Below, piece after piece: positions 45,379 to 55,544 of a stretch of DNA of 64,000 bases. Every line of letters begins with the position of its first letter. The first letter of the stretch is position 1. Source of the DNA: Corydoras sp. C115 (taxonomy: Eukaryota; Chordata; Actinopteri; Siluriformes; Callichthyidae); the NCBI GenBank assembly GCA_019802505.1, contig JAFMOC010000082.1, forward strand, positions 2,080,501 to 2,144,500. The letters are read 5' to 3'. The position numbers and the translations under genes are program-made. The notes below the pieces were generated by a model. It was given only the letters and a program-made list of their open reading frames with translations, was not told where the DNA came from and ran no database searches.

Positions 45379-47925
45379 TTAATCTTGATTTGCTGGAGAA
45401 ACTTTTCTATTTGTGCTTCCTTTTTTATACCATGGGATCCGCCTTTCTTTTTTACTGCTTTCTTTGTCTGTTCCCATTTTAGTTAGATTATGCTCCTCCA
45501 TCTGCTTGACAGATGCTCTTCGAGCATGAACCTGCAATCATTAATAAAACACAATAAACCAGAAAAAACAGTGATTATGTTACAATCACAGCAAATAATC
45601 TGAATTGCTATGTTAAAAAAAAAAAGCTTTACTTTTAACAGAAACAAAAACAATTTGATATTAAGAACATTTGTGTAATGACCTTTTTTTAAGCAGTAGT
45701 ACTTTAAGTTAATCATTACGTGACAAAAGATTCACTATTAGGTCAAAATATATCACAGAATTGCATTTAATTAAATATGTGCAAAAAAAAACATAATTAA
45801 GTTGTATTAATTACATTAATCTGCATTTAGTTTGTACGATGAACAGTCCTTAAACTTCTATATGGTGTTTGCATGTTTTCTTACTTATGTCTTTGTGGGT
45901 TTTCTTTTACAGTCCAAAAACATGCAAGTTGAACTAAATGTTTAAAATGCTGGTGAAATTGTTCTTTCCTGAGAGTGACTAGGGACCTGTCCACAGCGAT
46001 TGTCTCCTGCTCAGTGAAAGATTATGAAAGTTAAAAAATTAAAGTGTTTATTACATTTGACACATACCACATATTTAAGCCAATCTGCAACTTCTTCTAT
46101 AGACTCCTTATTCTTGGAGCACTGCAGAAGTCCTGTCTCCTCTTGGAACAGACAGTCGACTGTTATTGTATTTGCTCGTCTTACAATTCTCTTGCTATCT
46201 GGTACCATGGTTTCTGAATCAAATGTATTATGAAGTACCACAATAGCGATATATTGATCTACAAGACATAAGCGATTATGTATTTATTACGAACACACAT
46301 TCAGACATCTATTACACTGTGTCTATAACTCACCTGAAAAGGATTCCAATGTTTGTTCTGCAGCTTGAATGTCAGTTCCAACCCGAGACACAACAACACA
46401 AAAATGTATTACAGCTTCACTTTTGTCTGCTTTCTTCTCCATTTTTAGGGATTTTTTTCGTTTAACTGCTTTAATGAACTGCTCACAAGGTTTTATTACA
46501 TTATCGGGAACAATTTTGTAGCATTTAACTGTTTCAGAAAGACAAAGATAAGAGAGTTTAAATAAAAAAAGAGGTTTATAAAATGTTAATTGCTGAAAAA
46601 GTAAACATTCATTCATTCATTATCTTCCGCTTTATCCTCTATTAGGGTCGTGGTGGAGTTCCCCTTGCCCATCCAGGGGAGAACGTTTCGGGTGCTGGGC
46701 AGATACACCCAGGACAGGGCGCCAACCTATCGCTGGGCACACACTCACTCACAGACACGCATTCATACACACTCTATGGGGCAATTTGGAGAACTCAATT
46801 GACTTGTTCCATATTTTTGGACTGTGGGAGGAAACCGGAGAACCTGGAGGAAACCCACGCAGACACGGGGAGAACATGGAAACTCCACCCAGATGGGGAT
46901 TCGAACCGGGAATCCCTAGCGCTGAGAGGAGAACGTGCTAACCACTAAACAGTCCTTACAAAATATACAACATAAACAAGCTATGTTTTTTTGAAGTGGT
47001 CACAATAATAGTACAAGCAGCTGTTAAGAATTCATTAATTTCTTCATTTGTTATGTTCTACTTAATCCTCTACCAGGGTCGCAGGGGTTCCCTATGCTCA
47101 TCCACAGAAGAATGTTTTGAGTGCTGGGCAAATGCCCCAGGACAGGGCGCCAATCTATCGCTGGGCACACGCTCACACAAAAACACTCTACATTCATTCA
47201 TTATCTCCCGCTTTATCCTCTATTAGGGTCGCAGTGGGGTTCCCCATGCCCATCCAGGGGAGAACGTCTCGGGCGCTGGGCAGATACACCCAGGACAGGG
47301 CGCCAATCCATCGCTGGGCACACACTCACTCACACACACACACTCTACAGTATATGGGGCAACTTGGAGAACTCAATTGACTTGATCCATGTTTTTGGAC
47401 TGTGGGAGGAAACCGGAGAACCCGGAGGAAACCCACACAGACACGGGGAGAACATGGAAACTCCACCCAGATGGGGATTCGAACCGGCAATCCCTAGCGC
47501 TGAGAGGCGAACGTGCTAACCACTAAGCCACCGTGCCGCCCTGAGGCAATTCAATTCAATTCAATTATTTTTGGGCTGTGGGAGGAAACTCAGAACCCGA
47601 AATCCCCAGCTCTGAGAGGCGAATGTTAAGAATTATATTCTTTAAACTTTTTGGGAAAGTCCTATTCAAATAAGCTCTGTAAAGGCTGGTGAAACCATAA
47701 CCATTATCAATAGACTTGCTATATTTTGTAATGGTCGATATTTATATCGAGGTTAGTATCGATATGAATGGATCGTGGGACAGAATCAAGTCTGAAGTGA
47801 TGGTTTATAATAATAAAATAATCTGGCATTTTCTGGCAATACATTTAATCATAAATATTAAACAAATTTGCACAAAATTCCAACTTACCTTTTCTACTTT
47901 GACTTATTTGACACAAAAAAACCAT
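45379..47925 (-). CDS. Gene 3: single-module protein, ~193 aa
   Basis: Exons 47889-47925 (MVFLCQISQSRK, phase 1), A 46334-46528, B 46068-46260 and last exon 45379-45531. Exon A: VKCYKIVPDN, a Lys-rich stretch (KRKKSLKMEKKADK), VIHFCVVVSRVGTDI. Exon B: IAIVVLHNTFDSE, VPDSKR, VDCLFQEETGLLQCSKN. Last exon: VHARRASVKQMEE to SPANQD, 50 residues, very basic. The canonical A donor (46334) leaves B one base out of frame. A second GT four bases on (46330) restores frame for a total of 582 nt. So this is either a gene using that donor or a recent pseudogene. AATAAA follows at 45124-45129. Confidence 0.65.
45860..46015 (+). repeat. Ancient SINE remnant
   Basis: Fragments of the SINE body (TTTGTGGGTTTTC, ACAGTCCAAAAACATGCAAG, GGGACCTGTCC) in order, heavily diverged, in the last intron of gene 3. 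Confidence 0.5.
46603..46955 (-). repeat. tRNA-headed SINE
   Basis: Tail, body and B box present; the last part of the A-box head is missing. It sits in the first coding intron of gene 3, about 75 bp upstream of exon A on the gene strand. Confidence 0.88.
47030..47188 (-). repeat. Older SINE copy interrupted by a younger one
   Basis: Diverged tail half (CTCTACCAGGGTCGCAGGGG ... CGCTGGGCACACGCTCACAC) running straight into a younger copy at 47189. The fragment at 47565-47628 (GGCTGTGGGAGGAAACTCAG...) is its likely other half. Confidence 0.7.
47189..47545 (-). repeat. tRNA-headed SINE, full length, nested
   Basis: Complete young copy, flanked on both sides by pieces of an older copy of the same family. 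Confidence 0.9.
47565..47628 (-). repeat. SINE fragment
   Basis: GGGCTGTGGGAGGAAACTCA through CTGAGAGGCGAATG, continuing the old copy that begins at 47030. Confidence 0.6.
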
Positions 47926-48165
47926 GGCAGCTGCTTTAGAGCAAAACAGATTTAGACAATAGTAACGGTTAATCTGTTATTTACAAACGAAAAACGGTGG
48001 ATATAACGTTATAGAAAACCACAATAAACTTACCTTAGTTTCTTAAAGAAGCCGTATCCGCGTGTTGTAAAGGTATTTATTATAATTATTGTTTAGGTAA
48101 ATGGTTATTAACCGTCTCTCTACATTGTTTTTTAGTTGTTTTTTAATCAAAATGGTTTACTGTAC

Positions 48166-48391
48166 CTTCTGTTTCGTCTCAACGTGTAAAGAGAAAAACA
48201 CATAAAGAGGAGCAACAGCGCCCACTGCTGGTTAGATCAAATCCCAAACGCACTCGTAAACAAAGCATTTTAATGATGCAACCTCTTCACCTACCGTGAC
48301 CTTAACTATTTCAACAACCTTAATGTTTAAATCCCAAATTTACAATAGAAATGTAGAAATTGTTAAAATTAAAATACTTTAAAGTGAAACG
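48166..48391 (-). promoter_or_regulatory. Gene 3 promoter region with imperfect interferon response elements
   Basis: A non-coding exon ends at the donor AACTAAG/GTAAGT (48032). Upstream on the gene strand GACGAAACAGAAGG (about 48166-48179) resembles an ISRE with mismatches. AAAGTGAAAC at 48381-48390 (readable from the plus strand) is a second partial match. Neither is exact, unlike genes 1, 2 and 4. A CTCF-like site GCGCCCACTGCTGG (48218-48231, reverse) lies between them. Confidence 0.35.
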
Positions 48392-50895
48392 TTCTGATTG
48401 GTAAAACAGACAGTAATGAGGAATGTACTTTAATTTACTTTACATAGTTTAAACATGTATTACATTTGAGATCACAAATAGCCTTTTTTTGCATTTATGA
48501 TTTTAGAAGGAACATGTCACTAAATCCTTTCAGAATCACTCTGTTACAGATCCAGTATAGTGCACTATCTAGTATGTCAGTGGTTTTGTTATGTGGTTTA
48601 CTTATTAAAATGTGATTCTGGGTTGCTGTGTAGTTCAATATAAAAGTTGATTAATTAATTATTTTCATCTCAGCTTGTAATTAGTTAATAATTGTCCTTT
48701 CTCTATGACAGGTCTGTATAAGCAGTCTTATGATTGACATAAATATCCATCCATTATCTTCAGCTTTATCCTCTATTAGGGCTCTATTAGTTCCCCATGC
48801 CCATCCAGGGCAGAACGTTTCGGGCACTGGGCAGATACACCCAGGACAGGGTGCCAATCTATCGCTGGGCACACACTCACTCACATAGACATGCACACAT
48901 ACACACTCTACTATATGGGGCAATTTGGAGAACTCAATTGACTTAATCCATGTTTTTGGACTGTGGGAGGAAACCGGAGAACCCGGAGGAAACCCACATG
49001 GACATGGGGAGAACAATGTTTGGGATTCGAACCGGGAATCGCTAGCGCTGAGAGGCGAACGTGCTAACCACTAAGCCACCGTGCCGCCCTGACATAAATA
49101 TGATTTTTATTTGTGAGGTCTAAAATATTTCTTGGATTATTATTTTCACATGAGTTGCCAAGTGTTTTTGATTATTGTAGATTTTTTTTTTTCTTTGAGA
49201 GGGAGGTATTTCAAATGTCTGTGACTATCTTTTCGCTGCACGTGTCAGCAGATTTATGTCCTATGTGGCTGCTATTGTCTGGTACTTTGCAGAACAAGAT
49301 TTTTTTTTTCTTCTCTTCTTTTTAGTTCTTCACTTTTTAATATCATTTCCTCCTTAGCTTGGTCATTGGTATTCATCTGTAGGATCCATTACTTATAAAA
49401 CATTCCACAATAGCCTTTCTGTAAATGTGGCTAATCGACTGAACCTTTATGCATCAGCTTTCCCTTTTACATGCCATAATCTTTACTTGATTTTTTGTCC
49501 AACTCACATTCAATCTCACAGTGATTGAGCTTTTGTGCTACCCACATCGCCAAGGTTTGCTGATTCTGTGGAATGTTTAAAAGGGCAGCTAGACACACCT
49601 GTTCATACAGGTTTTTAAATATTCTGTTGGCAGCAATATACTTTTTGTTTCTTAATGCAAATTTTAGTTAATTTACTGCAATTTAATTAATATTTTTTTA
49701 GACCAATCTGGTCTAAGCTTTAATAAATCTACTGTTTTTTTCCTACGGTTTTTATTTTTTGGTATTTGTTTTGACAAAAGCCAAGGTGAGTCATAGCCTT
49801 TATATAAAGAACCTATGAATTTTAAATGGTTTTAACTCCTTTCTCACGCTGTAATTGTTTACCTCCATGGTTACTGTTACCTAAACTTTGTCTCCCTGCT
49901 CCTGTTAGCTCCTATTCATATTTGGAATCTGCTTAACAACCATTGTACTAATTTAAAACTCTATGCTATACCATCTCCAAATTGCAAAACATCAATGTCT
50001 TCTCCATTGTAGATCATTTATTCTTTAGTATCTACTGTTGTATTAGTTTACATATATGAACAAACCACCTGCTTCTGACACGGTAACATGACAAAAATGT
50101 ATTTTCAATAAAAACTAATTAATTAATGTTATGATTATTAGATTTTTGTTACAATTATATCCTGCACTTTAATTAGTACAAATAACAAACAAATTATAGT
50201 AAAACACTTATTGTAGCCTGTGGGCTCTTAATCTTTATTGCTCCAGGGGTGCTATATCACAGCTGACACGGCGCTTGGATTTCAGCCATTAAGTTAATAT
50301 AGATGTAAGTCACTTTGAATGACCTGAGGATTCAAATACATTACGTTACAATTTAATGGTGTGATTAAAATTTACAGTGAAAAAAAGTTATGTTTCAACA
50401 AAATATATAAATATTTGTTAGAGCTGTCATTTGCAATGTATATAAAAGAATGCATAACACATATATAATCATTGTAGTGATTTCATTGCTTAAAAAATTA
50501 CTTAATCATCAGCCAAAATTTATAGACATAATTATATATAGAAATTGAGGACCAAGTTTAAACCCAGTGTATTATAATAAAAATAAATGAAACTTTGTAA
50601 CAGTGATCCCCAATTGACAAAAATTGTACTAAAAAATTGTAATAAAATGCTATAGCTTTTAAAAAGAAAATACAATCACAAATATGTTAAATCTAAGTAT
50701 CATTAATTCATTACAACTTCAAGTATTTTTATTAAAATTTGGATAATATGAGATTTTAAATGTCAACAGCATTGAACATTTCTTTCGTGAAAACCTCATC
50801 CTTCTAGGTTTTTAAAAAGTCATTCTTTACAAGTCATGACCCTCAATGTTTTTCTACTTTATTTTTCTTTTCTCTTTTCCTTTTTTTGCTTGTTT
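48392..50895. other. Spacer between gene 3 promoter and gene 4
   Basis: No coding sequence that I can support; AT-rich with one SINE (48749-49090). AATAAA for gene 4 on the minus strand lies at 50858-50863, close to its proposed stop. Confidence 0.4.
48749..49090 (-). repeat. tRNA-headed SINE
   Basis: CCATTATCTTCAGC tail, body and complete A-box head (GCCACCGTGCCGCC on the plus strand), with a small deletion in the CCACCCAGATGGGG block. Confidence 0.88.
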
Positions 50896-52319
50896 TCATG
50901 TGTTGGCAGAAACCTAAAAGTATAGAACATTATTTCTCAACATTAGTAAAGACAGCAGTGTTATTTGTGTTCAATAGTTATTGTGTTATTTTTATGGCAT
51001 TTTGTGTTTGTTACTTACAGTTTGTTGTGGTATTTTGTTGTGTTTCTGTGGAGTGAAAATATAACACATGTTCAGATTTTCAGATCAGAATACTGACTCT
51101 TCAAAATCATATGAAACATACATTTTACTGAAAAAGTCGATGTTTAATACACATTTTAATAAAATATTTAAAAAGCTTATAAAACATTTAATATACTTCT
51201 GTGATTTGTGTTTATGTACTAAATAAGCAGCTGTATTGTATTTGGTTAAAGGTACATACCACACCATAAAGCCACTCTGCGACCTTTTTTATAGCTTCAC
51301 GATTCCTGGAGCACTTCAGCAGTCCTGAATCCTCATGGAACAAACAGTCGACTGTTATTGTATTCTCTCGGTTTAAAATTGTGCTGCAATTTGGTACAAT
51401 AGTTTCTGGATTAAATGTATGATGGAACATCACAATAGCAACAGGTTTATCTTTGTAATCTGAAAATAGAGATTGCACAGTAAAAAATACAAGAATACAA
51501 TAATTTGATTAACTAAAATAAGTATGTAACTCACCGGACTTAGATTCCAGAACTTGCACTGCGGTCTTAATGTCGGTTCCAGCCCGTGACACAACAGGAC
51601 AAAAATACAGCACAGCTTGGCTTGGCTTGGCTGGATCTTTTTGAATCCTTAAAGATTTCCGTTTTTTTTGTAATTTTTTAATGAACCGATCAATAGGAAT
51701 TTTCTGTTTATTTTCATCAATTATGTAACACTCTACTGTGTTGGGAAGACAAAACAGGATAGTTTGAAGCATAATCTGCTGTTGTGTTTGGAACTCTTAA
51801 TTGTAAATGTTACAGAATTACAGTATACAGGATTAAGTGTACGATAAAGAAAATACACTATGATGAAAGACACATTGACAAATATATAATTACATCAAAA
51901 TTCTGATAGTTATATCAGAAATAGTCACTGCAGTTAATTTCAGTGCATTATCATACAAAGCCATTTAAAATAACCAAATGCTTGAAACATTACAGCAATA
52001 GTTTAGGGATGTCCGGTTTATGTAAGAGACGTAAATAAGGTGTTTCACCAACGATATTTTATAACTTTAAGAAAATGCAAATTGGAACTCAGGACCTCTC
52101 ATTCAACTGGTTTTGTTCGTTAGTCGTTTTAATTAGTTTAATAATTTTTTTTTTTTTTTTTTACATTAAAGTGAGATTGTATCCGTTTCCGGATCTAATA
52201 ACGTGAACGTGCATATATTACGTAATATTACTCACTACGTAATTAAACTAAATACTTAAAATTTACATGTGAAATATAGAAATACTGACAGACAACCTGA
52301 ACCCACCTGTTTTTCCCAT
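50896..52319 (-). CDS. Gene 4: single-module protein, ~152 aa
   Basis: Exons 52307-52319 (MGKT, phase 1), A 51535-51735, B 51260-51459, 51019-51045 (27 nt, KHNKIPQQT, phase 0-0) and 50896-50913 (VSANT then TGA). Sum 459 nt, exact frame. Exon A: VECYIIDENKQ, Lys/Arg-rich helix (KKLQKKRKSLRIQK), VLYFCPVVSRAGTDI. Exon B: VAIVMFHHTFNPE, VPNCS, NRENTITVDCLFHEDSGLLKC. It is paralogous to gene 3 (both have the basic stretch in exon A that the giant genes lack). It has the best interferon element and an intact frame, so it is the likeliest functional solo gene. The two short 3' exons rest on splice signals only. Confidence 0.7.
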
Positions 52320-52558
52320 TTTTTGTTTGTTTTTCTTGAAGGCTACATGTTTGAGAAAGAAAACATGAAAACTGTTAGACAAAACTGTTCCAATCGTTCG
52401 TTAACAAACAGACAAAGTGGTAACGATATAACAAAGTGGGAGCTCACCTTTTTTCTTAAAACGATCAGGTTTCCTGATTTTAAGGTTTCATTAAGAGAAA
52501 ATGTTTTGTAGTTATGTTTCTAACACCCTTTTCAGTTTGCGAAAGATCAGAAAGAGTG

Positions 52559-52570
52559 ACTTTCGCTTTT
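52559..52570 (-). promoter_or_regulatory. Gene 4 promoter: perfect IRF element
   Basis: On the minus strand AAAAGCGAAAGT fits the IRF-element consensus exactly, and CAAACTGAAAAGG lies close by (about 52529-52541). It lies about 110 bp upstream of a donor (AAAAAAG/GTGAGC, 52448) that ends a non-coding exon; the ATG exon follows. A CTCF-like GCGCCCTCTTCTGG lies at 52620-52633. Confidence 0.65.
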
Positions 52571-52819
52571 GGTTCATCACACTGAAGAGACCGTGACTAG
52601 AACACACAGAGGAATAATAGCGCCCTCTTCTGGCTAAACCTCTTAACAAACGACACTCGTGACTGAGCAATGAACACTGAAATAACCACTGCTCATCTAC
52701 AAAGATGATAAACCTATGTATATTGTGGAATTGTACTGTTTATATAATATTACAGATTAAATTTAATCATGGCTTCTTTATAATGGGTTTAAATAATTAT
52801 TATATAATAATTATTATCA

Positions 52820-53138
52820 TTCATTCATTATCTTCTGCTTTATTAGGGTCGCGGTGGGGTTCCCCATGCCCATCCAGGGGAGTGCGTCTCAGGCGCCGGG
52901 CAGAGACACTCAGGACAGGGCGCCAACCTATCGCTGGGCACACACTCACTCACACATACACACTCTACATGGGGCAATTTGGAGAACTCAATTGACTTGA
53001 TTCATGTTTTTGGACTGTGGGAGGAAACCCACGCGGACACGGGGAGAACATGGAAACTCCACCCAGATGGGGATTCGAACCGGGAATCCCTAGTGCTGAG
53101 AGGCGAATGTGCTAACCACTAAGCCACCGTGCCGCCCT
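52820..53138 (-). repeat. tRNA-headed SINE
   Basis: Short deletion near the tail and in the CCGGAGAACCCGGAGG block; A-box head complete. It is flanked by ATAATTATTATATAAT on both sides, consistent with a target-site duplication. It is the last recognisable member of the young family in the window. Confidence 0.9.
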
Positions 53139-53204
53139 ATAATAATTATTATATAATATGTAATTATTATATATTATTTATTATTAATAAATTATTATAC
53201 TATA

Positions 53205-53300
53205 TATAATTATTATTACTATACATCTAGAAACACATTTAAAAATACAAACTGCACTTTTGTGCCCTGCATCTGGACAGCAGTGGCCACTTGTTGTCCA
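53205..53300 (-). repeat. Fragment of a second SINE family, copy 1
   Basis: ACATCTAGAAACACATTTAA through GGACAGCAGTGGCCA is nearly identical to 57412-57500. Confidence 0.6.
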
Positions 53301-53389
53301 GAATGTCCTCGGGCAGCTGGAACTCTGGGATCACCGCTTTTATTATTATTAGTGGTAGTAGTTAGTTAATTGCTCCTGAACATCAACTG

Positions 53390-53625
53390 AAAATTGCTAG
53401 TGAGCAGTTGATTAAAAAAGTATTTTAAAAAATCCAGCCAAGTGTAAATTTTTGCTGTATTTTTGTCCTGTTGTGTCACGGGCTGGAACAGACATTAAGA
53501 CCGCAGTGTGATTTCTAGAATCTGAGCCCAGTAATTTACATACTTATTTTAATAAATCAATTTATTTTCTTGTATTTTCTTTGTACAATCTCTATTTTCA
53601 GATTACAAAGATAAACTTGTTTCAC
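53390..53625 (+). pseudogene. Inverted fragment of gene 4: exon A end, intron and exon B start
   Basis: On the plus strand, CTGTATTTTTGTCCTGTTGT then GTCACGGGCTGGAACAGACA match exon A of gene 4. The A-B intron follows, then CTCTATTTTCAGATTACAAA GATAAACTTG, the start of exon B. Frame is lost (TGATTT after CGCAGTG). Because the intron is kept, it arose by DNA duplication and inversion and not by retroposition. Confidence 0.85.
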
Positions 53626-54506
53626 ATTTTGTGAACAGAAGTGTAAAAGCTTTGTTTTTTCTTTTATTATTTTTTTAAAAATGTTTTATTTGTTAAATTC
53701 AAAGTAGCAGCAGGCTTTGATGGCTAATTAATGAGATTGTTGTGACCAATGTATCATTATAATTATTATTAAACCAAACATTTTTGGTTGTTGCTAATGT
53801 GCTGGTTAGAAGTGCTGGATCTCATTAACCATATGTTCAGTTCCTGTTGTTTGTTATGTTATGAGCCCTGTCTTGGTGACATTAGATGATTCTACTTTTT
53901 TAAGGGCCACTGTCTTGACTGAAAACAAATCTAAATATCCTGATAAGGAAGAGTGTGTTTTTCTACTGCAGTCACAGACCTGGTGAAAACCTGGGCACAG
54001 TGAGCTTCCCAAAATGGAACCTCAAAAAATAAACTCCAGTTCCCTCTACTTTGTCGAGGGAGTAAGCAGTAGCCTAAATACAGTCTTAACGAAGGAATAA
54101 TTCCTTAATATTTTTATGTAACTGTATCTTAACATTGAGACAAATAAACATATTTTATTATCCAATATTATCCAACAGATGGCGCTCTAATCTTGTTTAC
54201 AATCACAATGTCCGTCTGGGTGTTGCTACAAAATGTGACATATTAATCATTCAAATTGGATTGCAAAAAAACTATTCCCTGGCTTATTAGATTCAATGAT
54301 GGGATGATGTGATTGGAGGTCATGCATAATCATTAGTTTCATATTTAACACCAAAGTGCGCTTGTATCCAGAACCAGGTGTCTAGTATTTATTACTAGAA
54401 CCACAGGGTGCCCCCTCAAGCAGCCACCCTTAGGCAAAAGGGATACTCTAAATTGTGGGTGTGTTCAAGAGAGTGATCACACACTTACTCACTCCTCTCT
54501 CTCTTT

Positions 54507-54552
<46 letters not shown>

Positions 54553-55540
54553 TACAGACAGTCTGCTCATTACTGTCATGATGCCCGCTATGTGGTTAAT
54601 CTCTAAATATCAGTCTGGCAGCTCCAAATGACAAGAATATTTTAGACATTTGTCTCTGTGTTAAACAAATCTACAAATTTAAAATAAAATAGAATGCATT
54701 TGTAGCTTACTTGTAAACATTAAAATGCTAAATCAGGAGATATATATTTAAAATTTTATGATTTGTGATTATTGAAATCAATGGTAAAGATTTAGCTGTA
54801 ATTTAACATGCAATTTTAAGATATTCTATCTTTAATTTTATAGTTGTACAACCTGAGCAAACATTTACATAAGACTGTGTGATGCATACAAACTACTGTA
54901 AATATTCATTGAGACTAGCACAAGCAATATAAAATGGTAATATTTTTTTTAAGTAAAAATAAAATCTATGTTATTTACTAAACATATTTCACAAATCTCT
55001 CAGTCTCTATGTTACTGTGTATAGAACCGTTTGCTGACCAATCGACATGTCAGATATGTGTGGATGTGTTGCAGGTTAAAAACACAAGGCAAAAGCTGAG
55101 CTTTATTTTTTGTTTCGGATTTATTTTTTTACAAAGCAACATTGTCTACATCACAAGCAATAATCATGAAGGAATTTCTGAACTAATCCATTGCAGTTCC
55201 CGCAGATTTCCATTAAAGATAGAATTATACACCCCAGACCCTATTAAAATCTTCTCTTCATACATCATTGTCATTGGATTCTTCATAGTACCAGATATAC
55301 ATGAATAGGATTAATCTCAATAAACAATACCCTGATTGTACATATCAAACCCTTTTCTCCATCAAATGGCAGGTGCTTTAAGAAAGCCAAGGTGTTCTTC
55401 ATTTTCATTTAAATACATGTTTTTATTATTTTGTTTTTATCTTATATTTACAGCCTTGGCCATATTTCTACATTGTGGTAACAAGGCTAGAGACAGGTGA
55501 TTTTCTAAACGATCATACTACATGAGTTTTAGACTTAAAA
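53626..55540. other. No gene seen
   Basis: AT-rich sequence with a (CA)n tract at 54511-54548 and a CTCF-like CAGATGGCGCT near 54175. The open frame at 55009-55308 has no family features and no credible splice context. Confidence 0.4.
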
Positions 55541-55544
55541 AAAA

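Noticed and set aside
55009..55308. 99-codon plus-strand frame MLLCIEPFADQ...
   Set aside because: No splice signals, AT-rich codons, no family motif; length is not unusual for chance in this window.
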